A DNA stretch of 61,109 nucleotides from a virus. The stretch lies in the IMG/VR virus record IMGVR_UViG_3300005608_000006, positions 1 to 61,109 of that record; one strand, 5' to 3'. Below are positions 16,301 through 27,200 of the stretch, piece after piece (within the stretch, counting starts at the first letter, position 1; each line of letters starts with the position of its first letter). The translations under genes and the position numbers were made by a program. Under the pieces are notes generated by a model. The model was given only the letters and a program-made list of their open reading frames with translations. It had not been told where the DNA came from and did not search any database.

Positions 16301-19300
16301 CAGCAAGACCAGTGCTATCAGCATCAACGAATGTTGTTGTAATTGTTGGAGCAGAACTACCATCTACAGATACAGAACCTTGAACAACACCATCAAGGGT
16401 GAATGTTCTAGCAGTTTTCCATGCATCAGCAGTAGATGCGTTACCTAAGAAACCTGCACTAGATCCTGTGCCACTGGCAGCAGTGATTTGATTAGCAGAG
16501 AAATCACCAGATGATCTAACTACAACACTATTACCAGTTGTGTCTGTGGCACTTGTGTTTAATCCATCAAGTAAATCTGCGTTTAGATTATTAATTTTGT
16601 CAGTTGTAGGTATAACAAGAGCAGGTCCAGATGATACCTGAGATATAATTTGTCCGTCTACTGTTAATGTTCCATCAATATTAGCATTAGCATCAACATC
16701 AAGTGTAGTTCCAGAACCAGTAAGATTTAAAGAACCAGCTCTTAGAGCACCATCAGTTCCTCCGAATACTTCAGAAGTATTAGTTGCACCTGTTATAAAA
16801 GCAAATTGATTTGCTGATTTATCATATCCAAAAAATCCAAGTCTTGCTTGTGTATCATAATATCTAAATTCTATACCCTTATCTTTACCATCATTAGATG
16901 CTGGTGCAGTGTCTCCACCAACAGTAATTACAGGATCATCGACTGTCATTACAGTAGAATTAACTGTAGTCGTAGTTCCATTTACAACTAGATTTCCAGA
17001 AACAGTATAATCACCTTGAGTTACGATATCTCCAACAACTGTTAATGATCCTTGTGTTTCTACGTCACCTGTATTTGTAGCTATTACAAACTTATCAACT
17101 CCCGATCCGTTTTGTACTTTAAATGTTTTATTGTCAGCAGTTATAGTAACATTGTCATGAGTTACTAAAGCACCAGAAATATCAGCACTACTATTAAGAT
17201 CAAGAGCACCAGTAAGTTCTGTGCCACCATAAACTCTTAATCCTTCACCGATAGCAAGGTTCTTACCGATACCTGCACCACCAGTTAGTTTGAATGCACC
17301 ATCAGCAGCATAAGATCCAGTCAGAGTTTGCTGAGTGTTTCTAGTAATTGTAGTGACATTAGAAACACCTAATGTGTTATTAATTTGAGTAGCACCACCA
17401 ACGGTTACCTCACCAATAATATTTGTATTACCATTATCAGTATCTACTGTGAACTTATCAACTGAAGATCCATTTTGAATCTTGAAGTTTTCATTGGAAG
17501 CATCAACAATTAAAGAATCATTGATAGTTGTCTGACCTTGAACAACTAAAGTTCCATCAGTTGCTACGTTACCTGTAGAAGAAGCAACAGTAAACTTATC
17601 AGTTGTACCTGATCTAACTGCAAAGTTATTATCAACATCTACAGTTCCGTTAAACTCGGAGTTGTTTGTAACAGTTAGAGTTCCACCAAGTGTTGTATTA
17701 CTATCAACATTAAGAGTGCTATTTAATTCTGTGTGACCATCAGCAGTTAGCGTTCCTTCAATATTAGTATTACCAGTTACGTTGTCAACGAAGAACTTAT
17801 CAGTAGTTCCGTTTCTAACAGCGAAGTCTGCATCAATATCAGTTACACCATTTACATTAAGTGTGCCTTCGATTACTGTATTACCAGTAGCATTAGCAAC
17901 TGTAAACTTATCTGTTGTTCCATTTCTAACTGCAAACGCTGCATCAACATCTACAGTTCCGTTAAATTCTGTATTACCTGCAACGTCAAGAGTTCCTTGA
18001 ATATCTGTATTACCACTAGCACCTAAAACACTAAACTTAACTGTATCACCAGAGTTTTTCTTACCAACAAACAAACCTTGACCAGATGAAGTTCCACCAA
18101 CATGTAAAGTTGTTCCAATACCTGCACCACCAAATACCTTTAAGTTTGCATTAGCGTGTGAAGCATAAGAAGGTGTATATACAAAACTAGAACCAACGAA
18201 GTGTTTATATCTTATGTTTAGGAAGTTTCTAAATCCAAAGTTCTCAGTCGCATCATCTTTCTGGTTAAGATCACCGTTGATATAAACATCACTATTGAAT
18301 ACTGTATCACCTTCAACATATCCACCACCATCAAATCTGAATGCACCATAATCATTTGACTGAATATCATAAAGACCAGTTCCATTATTCAATGAAACAG
18401 TTGGTTCATCTGTGTCTTCAAAACGAACTGTAGATGCAACATTTAAAGTGCTATTAGCATCAATAGCACCTGTATTAGTTAAGATACCTGTGATATTAAC
18501 GTTACCTGTTGTAGATTGTAACTCAATTTTAGTAGTTCCAGATCCATTATTAAGTTGAAGTGTCTTAGAAGCACCTTGCAACACGATGTTATCGTCAAAT
18601 CTAGATGTGCTATTTGCTCTAAATGTGCCATCTACATCTAATAGTCCACCAATATTAACGTCTTGTGCAATACCAACACCACCTAATACTACCAAATCTC
18701 CAGTAGAATTAGATGTTGAATTAGTATTTGTTGTAAGTTTTAAGTTACCTGCAGTTATACCTGATGCAGTTCCAGTAAAAACTTCAGAATTATTTGTAGC
18801 AGCATGAAGGAAATTAAATCCACCACCGTGTCCTCCAAGGTCAGTGTAGTTTGTATCCCAACCGAAGAATCCTAATCTTGCTTGTGTATCATAATATCTG
18901 AATTCAACACCACGATCTTTGTTATCATCAGATGCTGGTGCAGTATCTCCACCAAGAGTGATGATAGGATCATCTAAAGTTGTAATAGTTGAATTTACTG
19001 TAGTTGTTGTGCCATCAACTTGAAGATTACCACGAATCGTTACCTTACCACTAACATCTCTGTCATCATTAGGGTCAATTAATATATCTCCTGTAGCACC
19101 AATGTGATCCGCTTGGAATCTCATTGTTTCAATATGAACTTTACCAGCTGAATCTGTTGCTTGAATATCAACTACATTCTCAGCACTAACTGTAACTTGA
19201 CTAGATCCAGATCCACCATTTTGTGCAGAGATGGATAAAGTTCTAGGGGATGTAGTATTCTGTTGAAGTAAGAATTGTAAATCACCATCGCCAGTTTTGT

Positions 19301-20660
19301 ATATTGCTTGTGCAGTAGAACCATCTAATATGATATCTGGAGTACTAATATTTGTCTTTACATTAATATCAACTTCACCAGACCCACCATCACCTGTATT
19401 ATTAGCAGAGAATAATAAACTACCTGATGTATTCTTTACATTTAGATAGTTTACTCCAGTAAGTCCTCTGTATCCAGTTGTTGCGGTTAATTCTTGATCT
19501 AAATCAAAATGCTCAACGGAGTTACCATCAGCAAAAGAAATACGACTGTTTTGTAATTGTGGATTATCAACACCTGCTGTAGCGATAGTAACGTGACCAG
19601 ATGCTACATCAAAATCTTCTTGTGCGAATGAGGCAAGACCTTTCTGTTCTGTACTCTCGGCAGCGAGATATCTCCACCCACCGTTATCCCCAGAACTATG
19701 AGTAGGAGCACCTGCACCTGCAGAAATGTCTTGATATGCTTGATATACTTTTGAAGCATTCTTGATAATATCATACCTAGAGTATGAAGTCGCTGCATTA
19801 TAATCTAGTGCTGTAGTTCCTTCTACTGCAGTAGCGATAGGCACAGTTGTAGCACTTGTCAAACGACCGTAGTCGTCAACAGTAAATTTTGTAGCGTTTA
19901 CTGTCTGAGAACCCGATACAGATGTCAGGGATTCCGTATTATAGTCAGCAGCAGTTACAGCTGTGGTAATCAAATCGATTGAAGGGTTACCTGCAATACC
20001 ACCACCATTATTAACAGCAATTCTAGTTGATGTTCCAGTAATAGTTCTGGTTGCCATCGTACCACCAGAGGTTCTAGAAAGCATACCAGTGGTAGTAAGA
20101 CCTGAAATAGCAGCAAGGTCTAAATCATATGGTTGTGCGGACGAACCTTCTACAGTTCCATTCAGTCCGTAATCTGCAAGAGTTGTTGGGTTTGAAGCAT
20201 TTATAATTCTACCTTTAGAGTCTACTGTAACTTTTGTGTAAGTTGCAGTAGGAGAAGCAGTTCCATCATAGTGTGGTAGAGTTGATATTAAAGCTAGTTC
20301 AGCACTTAAGTTAAGGTTTTGTGATCCATCAAATACACCAGAAGCAGATAAGTCATTAGAGAGTTGAATTTGACGTGTTGATGATAATCGAGCAGCAGTA
20401 GAGGAACTACCGATTAACGTTGCAGTTATAGTACCTGCAGCAAAATTACCGTCCGCATCTCTTTGGACGAGTGTGTTTGCAGTATTTGAGATAGATTCTA
20501 CAGGTCTTTCATAACGTAGGGTGTTCCATGCAGTTACACCATCACCTATTTTAATTCTACCTGTATCAAGTTCAACCCCTAACTCACCTTGAGCAAGTGT
20601 AGGGTTTGAGTTTGCCCATTCTTGGGCACCACCTCTTCTTAATTGAATTCTATTTGCCAT
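13365..20660 (-). CDS. Giant tail-fibre-like virion protein (2,431 aa) with tandem repeats
   Basis: 2,431 residues. Residues 1-55 (IQLRRGGAQEWANSNPTLAQ, then GELGVELDTGRIKIGDGVTA) match the N-terminal domain of phage fibres and the Bordetella phage major tropism determinant. Then come long Asn/Thr/Gly-rich beta repeats. A TTTVNST... YYDTQARLGFFG block occurs twice, and FAVRNGTTDKF-type units recur in the middle. Seven 52-residue tandem units (14976-16070) follow, then a run of Gly-rich AGTGY-type units of about 55-60 residues, a thrice-repeated AIHGN motif and a TSGTTG module at the C-terminus. Probably a host-recognition fibre. It occupies the place of T4 genes 11/12/wac, just before gp13. 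CATAAATA and a terminator precede it. Confidence 0.9.
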   Translation of the reverse strand: MANRIQLRRGGAQEWANSNPTLAQGELGVELDTGRIKIGDGVTAWNTLRYERPVESISNTANTLVQRDADGNFAAGTITATLIGSSSTAARLSSTRQIQLSNDLSASGVFDGSQNLNLSAELALISTLPHYDGTASPTATYTKVTVDSKGRIINASNPTTLADYGLNGTVEGSSAQPYDLDLAAISGLTTTGMLSRTSGGTMATRTITGTSTRIAVNNGGGIAGNPSIDLITTAVTAADYNTESLTSVSGSQTVNATKFTVDDYGRLTSATTVPIATAVEGTTALDYNAATSYSRYDIIKNASKVYQAYQDISAGAGAPTHSSGDNGGWRYLAAESTEQKGLASFAQEDFDVASGHVTIATAGVDNPQLQNSRISFADGNSVEHFDLDQELTATTGYRGLTGVNYLNVKNTSGSLLFSANNTGDGGSGEVDINVKTNISTPDIILDGSTAQAIYKTGDGDLQFLLQQNTTSPRTLSISAQNGGSGSSQVTVSAENVVDIQATDSAGKVHIETMRFQADHIGATGDILIDPNDDRDVSGKVTIRGNLQVDGTTTTVNSTITTLDDPIITLGGDTAPASDDNKDRGVEFRYYDTQARLGFFGWDTNYTDLGGHGGGFNFLHAATNNSEVFTGTASGITAGNLKLTTNTNSTSNSTGDLVVLGGVGIAQDVNIGGLLDVDGTFRANSTSRFDDNIVLQGASKTLQLNNGSGTTKIELQSTTGNVNITGILTNTGAIDANSTLNVASTVRFEDTDEPTVSLNNGTGLYDIQSNDYGAFRFDGGGYVEGDTVFNSDVYINGDLNQKDDATENFGFRNFLNIRYKHFVGSSFVYTPSYASHANANLKVFGGAGIGTTLHVGGTSSGQGLFVGKKNSGDTVKFSVLGASGNTDIQGTLDVAGNTEFNGTVDVDAAFAVRNGTTDKFTVANATGNTVIEGTLNVNGVTDIDADFAVRNGTTDKFFVDNVTGNTNIEGTLTADGHTELNSTLNVDSNTTLGGTLTVTNNSEFNGTVDVDNNFAVRSGTTDKFTVASSTGNVATDGTLVVQGQTTINDSLIVDASNENFKIQNGSSVDKFTVDTDNGNTNIIGEVTVGGATQINNTLGVSNVTTITRNTQQTLTGSYAADGAFKLTGGAGIGKNLAIGEGLRVYGGTELTGALDLNSSADISGALVTHDNVTITADNKTFKVQNGSGVDKFVIATNTGDVETQGSLTVVGDIVTQGDYTVSGNLVVNGTTTTVNSTVMTVDDPVITVGGDTAPASNDGKDKGIEFRYYDTQARLGFFGYDKSANQFAFITGATNTSEVFGGTDGALRAGSLNLTGSGTTLDVDANANIDGTLTVDGQIISQVSSGPALVIPTTDKINNLNADLLDGLNTSATDTTGNSVVVRSSGDFSANQITAASGTGSSAGFLGNASTADAWKTARTFTLDGVVQGSVSVDGSSAPTITTTFVDADSTGLAAMSGTGYVVRTGTGTYAQRTLEVTASSGITLTNADGVSGNTTINVASASSSAANNLVLRDASGDFSANVITATSLTGNLSATTTVSNNIQPAADSTSVLGSSSKQWANIHADAAAIDVVTGNLVGNVEGNLTATTTVSNNIEPASDSASVLGSSSKQWSNIHADAAAIDTMTGNVIGNVEGNLTASITVSNNIQPALNSTSTLGSSSKQWSNIHADAAAIDTMTGNVIGNVEGNLTASITTSNNIRPVNDSASTLGSSSKKWSNIHADAAAITTTTGNLVGNVDGNLTASITLSNNIRPSVDSASTLGSSSSKWSNIYADAAAITTTTGNLVGNVDGNLTASITVSNNIQPAVDSASTLGTSSKQWSNIHADAAAIDTMTGNVVGDLTGNLLSSITVARNINPDTDSTRNLGQSSKKWSALYVDDIALTNTLVGNVQGNVTGTATQAANLANHTTDDLAEGSAQLYFTEARVQTKLDHAFEQLSAMLNNLATSTTLTLNLSGDPTPGAVVLTSVSNGGGGGFSAASGVATSGAASGGSGLTVTTTVDGNGNITDAAVSSGGSDYLITDTVTITNANAGKALTLNLASIVGGTGYVSGTGIAVTGGNGSGMTADITANAGVLTNIVINAGGTGFSASDTVTIVNANATNIKTLGSISAAGTGYSALTGVATSSSGSGTGATVDLTVNADGQLTAVALNAAGSGYAASEVLTITNANATGVNTLGSFSDAGTGYANGTAITTQSSGSGTGLTLDITTSNGVITGATINNDGSGYAASEVITIVNANASGIKTVGNFGATDAARTPGTYNLGTSNYSTQASGANATFTVVIGTGGTVDSVTVTDDGSGFIVNETVTVLDAQLGGGGAAALTFDVTAIHGNGAQLPVSAIHGNSATIPVSAIHGNGATVDIATVATNATLALSDITTMEVGSTVTGATSGTTGTITALGTNQITVDNVDGFFKKGETVAANDVSALTINSFS
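14976..16070 (-). repeat. Seven tandem 156-bp (52-aa) repeats in the fibre gene
   Basis: Each unit encodes a variant of SNNIxPxxDSxSxLGSSSKxW followed by SNIHADAAAIDTMTGNVxGN and ending V(E/D)GNLTAS. Six units are exactly 156 bp and the seventh (nearest the C-terminus, most diverged) is 159 bp, giving 1,095 bp in all. Units 4 and 5 share AITTTTGNLVGNVDG, and 2 and 3 share AIDTMTGNVIGNVEG, which indicates recent local duplication or gene conversion. These look like stacked trimeric beta-fibre segments. Confidence 0.93.
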
Positions 20661-20701
20661 TTTATTAAGACAACTCTATGAATAAGGATATGCTTCCAAG
20701 T

Positions 20702-20709
20702 TATTTATG
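20702..20709 (-). promoter_or_regulatory. Late promoter CATAAATA upstream of the 2,431-aa fibre gene
   Basis: CATAAATA on the minus strand, 41 nt before the ATG at 20660 and immediately after the terminator that ends the upstream unit. The terminator/promoter pair marks a clean transcript boundary. Confidence 0.65.
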
Positions 20710-20710
20710 C

Positions 20711-20737
20711 TAAAAAAAGAGGGGGATCTTTTCCCCC
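20711..20737 (-). terminator. Factor-independent terminator after the 74-aa gene
   Basis: On the minus strand GGGGGAAAAGATCCCCC folds into a 6-bp stem (GGGGGA/TCCCCC) with a 5-nt loop and is followed by TCTTTTTTTA. It lies 5 nt past the stop of the 74-residue gene. A textbook intrinsic terminator. Confidence 0.85.
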
Positions 20738-20742
20738 ATCAA

Positions 20743-20967
20743 TTAATCTTTACCATCATCATCGGGATCAAGAGTTCCGTCTGGTCTAGGCTCAGGTTCT
20801 TCTTGCTTGAAATATTCTAAAGTCTCGATAGCACCTTGTAATTTTAGTGCTCTGACTTCGTTTTCTTTTATTTTACTTGCCATTTTTTGATTCTCATCAA
20901 CCAGTGTGGCAAGTTGCTCTTGAAATTGTTTGAGCATGTCTGGTTGGGAGATTTTTTCAATCGCCAT
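20743..20967 (-). CDS. Coiled-coil hypothetical protein (74 aa)
   Basis: 74 residues, MAIEKISQPDMLKQFQEQLA followed by a continuous predicted coiled coil (to about residue 52) and an acidic Pro-rich tail (EEPEPRPDGTLDPDDDGKD). Two nt separate it from the preceding gene, and the terminator follows directly. Small coiled-coil proteins at this place are common in cyanophages; chaperone or scaffold use for the fibres is a guess from position. Confidence 0.75.
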   Translation of the reverse strand: MAIEKISQPDMLKQFQEQLATLVDENQKMASKIKENEVRALKLQGAIETLEYFKQEEPEPRPDGTLDPDDDGKD

Positions 20968-20969
20968 AA

Positions 20970-21200
20970 TTAATTACTTTTTTGGACTAACGTTAGTAAA
21001 AGTGATTTGATTTCACTCATATCAGATTTTAACTCAGAAACTTCAGTTTGTAAAGTCTCAAAGTCTTTTTCTTTTTTTTGTCTGCCCTTATACGCTTTCA
21101 TATACTTTTCGTATTCTGACGTATTAGTGCAATCTATAGCACCTGATTTAATATTTTTAGACCACCCATCGTGATCTTCGATTGGTAATACTACTTTCAT
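20970..21200 (-). CDS. Coiled-coil hypothetical protein (76 aa)
   Basis: 76 residues. A small N-terminal region (MKVVLPIEDHDGWSKNIKSG) precedes a basic, then heptad-rich helix (FETLQTEVSELKSDMSEIKS, then LLLTLVQ). The ATG overlaps the stop of the 2,405-residue gene (TAATG). It is probably translated in stoichiometric coupling with that virion protein. Function not recognised. Confidence 0.75.
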   Translation of the reverse strand: MKVVLPIEDHDGWSKNIKSGAIDCTNTSEYEKYMKAYKGRQKKEKDFETLQTEVSELKSDMSEIKSLLLTLVQKSN

Positions 21201-24200
21201 TAAACAGCGAGTGCGATAGCTCTGAAGTCCTTGAGTAGAGGTACTAATGCTTGGTTTGGAGAAACCAAAACAAGTTTAATTTGGTATGCTGAGAAGTTTA
21301 ACCCAGATACCTCGTATTCATAATCAAAGAATTCTTCAGTTTCTGTTGTATCAGGAATACTTGCATCTCCTGTTGGGAAGAATTGGTATCCTTGAGTATC
21401 AATAGAATCAGTAGAACCTACTGGTAACACTCTATATAGAGGTTTTATAAAGGTGTTTGGTGGACGGAAACCAGCAAACATTACTTTTATAGAACTGGAT
21501 GGGTTAGTTAGATCTGCAACTTTAGTAATGTAAACTGCTTCATGCTCATCACCAAATGCTAGTTTAGCAGTATTTGGATCGGCAGGATTATTAATTCTAG
21601 AAGAAATTAATGTTGCAGACATTCTATCAGTATCAATAACAGGTGATATATTGTTTATTTCACTTGTTAAAGTTAGGTCTAATCTAAATGATTTTTCACC
21701 ACTTAATTCAGATGATTCGTTAATTTCAGAACAAATCAACTGAGGAGTATTAAAGTAATTGTTATCATTTAAGTTAACATCAAAGAATTCACCAGTATTA
21801 CTAAATGAATTCTGTGATAGTGTAATACTATCATTAATTGATGTTCCAGTAATAGTATTAACCCTTGCAGTAACTGAAGTTCTGGGAAGAATAAGTCTTT
21901 GAATGTTAGGATCAATAACTTCATACTGAATATTTTGTGTCGCATACATTCTACTTCCTCCACTTCTAATACCTAATCTTGCAATAGAGTTAGTTGAAAT
22001 ATCGTATGTGTCTATTGTTGGACTTAAAACACCAGTATGAGTTTTGTTAATCTCTGTTAAAGGTATACCATCAAGGTTATAACATTCAACTAAAGCACCT
22101 TCACCAAATGTTCTTGCTGTAGTCCCTCCCAATCCTCTTTCATGTATGGTAATTGTTTTACCATTTGAAGAGATTGCAGAGTAAGACATAATCTCACCTA
22201 CAGAGAACAATACAAATTCACCATCTCCAGATGTGATATTCTTAACATAAATGTAACCAGGATTAGCACTACCTATTCCAGAACCGTTAATAGTTTTATG
22301 GAATGCAGTTGCATCGTTTACATTTAAAGTTGTGTCTGTAGCAGATATTGATGCTGTAAGAGTTGTTGGAGCAATTTCAGATTTAACATTAGAAATAGTA
22401 ACGTTATTATCTGAATCGTGCATAGCATGATTAGAATGAGATACTCTAACTTTTCTTTGAGCAGTTGTATATGTTGGAGTTGTAGATACAAATGCATTAC
22501 TTATCGCACCTGTTTCAACAGCGTCACCAGTTGGAGTAAATGTAGATCCTACAGTCGCTGTAGTTCCAGAATCTCCACCAGTGATTCCTTCAGAAGTTGT
22601 TGCAAAATCATCAGATACAAATTTCAATGTGAGTGTATTTGTACCAGCAGTCCATGTTACAACTTCAGCAGTTGGTGCACCAGATGAGTTACCAGTAATT
22701 GTTTCACCTACGGTAAAGTCACCACTAGCACTTGTAACTACCATTGTGGCAAGAGTTTTAGATGATACAACTCTGTTAGTAATAACACCACCAGTGTTAG
22801 AACCTGCTGTCCAAGCACCAGATATATCATTAATAGTTAATATTTTTCCACCAGCATTTGGAGTTACCGCAGTAATAGTTCCTTCTGCAAGAGTAGTTTT
22901 TTGTTTTAATCTAGCACCAACTGTATATGGTAGTGATGTAGAGTTCATCACTAACTGTAATTCTGGTTTAAATGTTTGAATTGCATCGGTAGATAAATTA
23001 ATTTCACCACCATTTCCTCTCTTCAAAGCATTATTATTCAATGTTACTCTGCTAGTAGCAGTTGTAGTAAAGTTTGCACGATTGATTATGAATTTTAAAT
23101 CTTCATATTGGTCAGCAGTCCATGTAGTTGCGTTCTGTGATTTGAATAACACACCTGCATATGGTTGTTCAGATATCGTTCTATCACCTGTAATATCAAT
23201 CTCACCCATTCTAGAGATCCAAACCTTATATTCATTTGAGTCTGAGAATAGAACAAAACAATGTTCTTCAGATTGTGGAATATAAACAGGTGCTCTGAAT
23301 GTAAATCTAGTTGCTACTGCACCAGTTTCAGAAATTTGAACATCGGCAGGATTAACTGTAACATCAGAGAATGGAAGAATATTGATAGTTGGATATCCAT
23401 TTTCCATTGTTCTAATCTGCATTGAGATTGGAATTGCACTATCCTTTGTATTAAAGTAAACATCTACAGATGTTAAGAAACATCCACCCTCTTCATCTAC
23501 TAAGAATGATTGTGCAAGTGGATCCCACCAACCAACTTGTCTTCTTTCTGTTCTAGTTGAGTTTCTTGTTCTTCTTTGTGTTCTTGTATCTCTAACAATC
23601 TCAGCATTTCTAATTGCAAGAACGTTTTCTTGTAAAGTATTCTGAGTTCCAGAAGCAGAGTATTCTGCCTGTGCAGAAGAATCAACAGCACCAGGTAAAC
23701 GAGAATCAGTTTCACTTGTAGTAAATCTGATAGTTCTTTCTCCAGTTGCCCAACGAGGATTAGTATCAACACTAGGATCAGGAATAAAGAATGAACCTTT
23801 CCATTGTCCTAGTCTATCTGTAACAAGTCTTCTTTGTCTAACAACTGCTTTTGCACCAGAAGCACCAACTAAAACTTCACCTACTTGGAAATTACCGTAG
23901 TAATCACCAACTGCTTGAGCAGCAAGTTTATCAGTATCGATATTGATAAAGTTTGTAGTTGAAGAATATGATGTTGGCATTGCTGTATCATCATATGGAT
24001 TATATGCATAGAAATTATCTGCAGGATCTACTTCAAATTTACATCCACTTGTTTCACCAGTTACAATTTCACCAGGTACAAATGGTGTAGCATTAGTTCT
24101 ATTGTCAACAGATGGATCTTTAATAACTTCAATAATCTTAGGAATTAAATATTCATCAATTTTTTGTCCATCAAAGAAACCAAAGAAGTTAGTTCTTGGT

Positions 24201-27200
24201 TTCATTCTGAATACAGAAACTTCAACGTTTCTAGAACGAATCCATGGCACTACTGTGCTTGAAACCATCCTATCTCCAACAGATCTACGATCAATCCTTG
24301 GAACAACTCTTGTACGTATTCCTCTTCTTACCTGTCTTCTTCTTGTTGTAATTCTTGTGATTCTATCTACAGCACGACCTCTACCCCAGTCAGAACGACG
24401 ACCAGATCTAACGGTTCTAGTGCTACGTCTTACAACACCTCTCCATGTTGTCTGCCATGAGTTCCACTGTATAGGAGCAAAACCATTTTGATCAACTCTA
24501 AGGCGTAATCTAGTTGCTTGGAAATCACCTTCAATATCAATCACATTAACAGGAAGTCTACGAGTATCAATCCAGTTATCTGATTGTGGTAGTAAATCTA
24601 TACGTCCGATATATGCAAAAACGTTGAACGGGTTAACATTTTCAACACGAGAGGCGTATGGTTGTTCAATTAAAACTTCTTCTTGATATGGAAGAGTAAT
24701 TAACGGACCTGTTTGTTGATAATTTGTAGAAAGAGATGAATTTAATATTAATGAAATATTAGTTGTATAATGAGAAGCATGACAAGTTCCATCAGTAAAG
24801 TCTAAAGATACTGAATAATCCTCTTCATTAGTAGCAGATTTAGAATGATCGGAGAAATCGTCAACGATAAATCCATTCTTCAAACGATTTTGACCATTAG
24901 CATCTGTAATTTCAGTATTGAATGTATCTGCCTCCAACATATTAAGTGAAGTATAATATTCAACACGATTTACTCTATCTTCGATATTACCAATGTCACG
25001 CATGGTATATCTTCTATTTTCAGACTTAATAATGAATACATCTTTAGCAGGATCAAAACCATATGGTGAATGATATAAGGTTGCTAATAGCATACCATCA
25101 CTAAGATTATCTGGTTCTGTAGGTTCTTCTTCAGATTTACCTTTAACTATTTGGAATTCACCCTCAGGAGTAATGAATAATTTATCAATTCTCTTGAGAT
25201 ACCAGTCAAAGTCACAACGGAAATTACTATTAATCTTAGGAATATCAAATATTGTTGCAGCAGGTGTAGAAGATGTTGGGAATATTCTTCGTTTAAAATC
25301 AAATGTTCCAACGTTTACATATGCTGGTGATGCGACAGTACCTGTTCCCGCATATAGGTTCTTACAACCTGGTCTAAAATCAAGGAAGTCTGGTAAATAT
25401 GCTCCATCAAAAATAGGAATATCTTCGTAAGATGTTGAAAGATATGATTGACCACCAAAGTAATCTCCAGTAGCAGAATGGTTGTAGTAGTCTAATACAA
25501 TTTTTAACTTTCTAATTGGTTCAGCAACACCCTTTCTTCTAACTAATTTAGAAATACCATACAAGAATTCAGTTTGACCAGAAACTAAATCATAACGATC
25601 TGTAATTACTTTAGATCCTACAACAATAGAACCTGCTGAGTCATTGATAATTCCATTGATTGCAGTTCCACCACTATCGGTTCCACTTACAGTTTCACCA
25701 GATACAAATGTACCATCAAGATACACAATGGTAAGTTTCAAACTACTTGAGTTGAAATCAACAACTCTTGCTCTTGCTTTTGATGTTTTACCTGTAACTA
25801 TAGTTCCATTAGCAAAGAAAGTTGGTTCAACTAATGTTATAGATGGAATGATTGGGTCGCTATCATCTAAAGATTCGTATACAGCATGAACTGTATAAGC
25901 ATCAGCAAGACCTAATGAAATATCTCTATCTTCAATTCTTGTTCCATATAGATTAGAATAAGTTAACTGATAATTTTGAACATCTAAATTCTTAATTGTT
26001 TGATTTACCTTCATCACAAACATCTTGGTTGGTGATTTAGTCTTTCTTTGAGTTACGTTCTTAGAAATCGTTGCATTAATTTTAACAGATGTAATATTAG
26101 TTAAGTTATCAATCTGAAGGGTAGTTCTATCAGCAGATGTAAACGCACTATATCCTAATGCAGCAGTGTTACTGGTATCAATAGGAATTTGTTTACCTGG
26201 TGTATAAGTTGAGTTTGAACCTGCTAAAGCAGTAATAGTATAGTTTTCATTCGATATTGCTTCAAACTGTTCATTTTCTGGAAGAGTAATAGATACAGAG
26301 TTTGCAGCAACTGTTTGACCATCAAAAGTTCTTCTGACAACCATTGATTCATCAGAAATACTCTTAACATAAGGTTTTGGTAATGGTTGTAGTAGAGAAG
26401 CACCTAAAGTATCAAGTAGAGTTGCTCTATATCTTACAAGATTAGTATATTCACCTGCACTAGGAGCAGCACTACCAGCACCAGGTGTTACATCAACTTC
26501 AAATTGTGCAAAATCAAAGATTGTTGATATCTGATTTGCAGTTAAAGATGTAGGATTAACTTTATCTACGTCAACAAATTTAGTACTTGAGAAAAATATT
26601 CTATCTCCTGGTCTTAAGTCTGCAGCAAAGTTAGAGTTTAAACCAGTAATCTTCTCATTACTACTTGTAGCATCATATGTGAAATTATCACCTTGAATTG
26701 CAGTAAAGTCACTAAGAACTAAATCAGCAGTAAATTCAACTGAAGTTGTAGATTCATCACGAGTGACAACTTGACGTGAATCAGAATATGCATAAGTATG
26801 AACAACTTCAACAGTATCTTTATCTAATCCATCAACAGTCAACATTTCACCAACTTGGAATTCACCTTCAACTTGATATAAGTTCATGTGATCTGCAGAT
26901 GATATAGCAGCTTCAATATATCCTCTAGCACCTGATGTTTTACCTACAACTAATGAACCATATGTAATGGTTTGTGCTGTTGCCATCTCAATGGCAGTAA
27001 ACATCTGAACATCATAAAGGTATAATTTATATTCATCATTTGCATCACCAAACGTTGAGTTTGAATCGCTAAGAAACTCCATTGATGCACATCTTGCATA
27101 TCCAATAACATTACCTGCAGCAGTACCTGCTGATGCTGAAAATGTATCTCTTAATTCAACAGTTTGATATGCATTAGTAATTGTAGATCCTGATGTATTT

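Noticed and set aside
22581-22979. 132-codon plus-strand ORF
   Set aside because: Lies wholly within the DUF4815 gene on the opposite strand, with a composition that reflects the antisense of Thr/Val-rich codons.
24102-24491. 129-codon plus-strand ORF
   Set aside because: Antisense of the Arg-rich segment of the 2,405-residue protein; no supporting signals.
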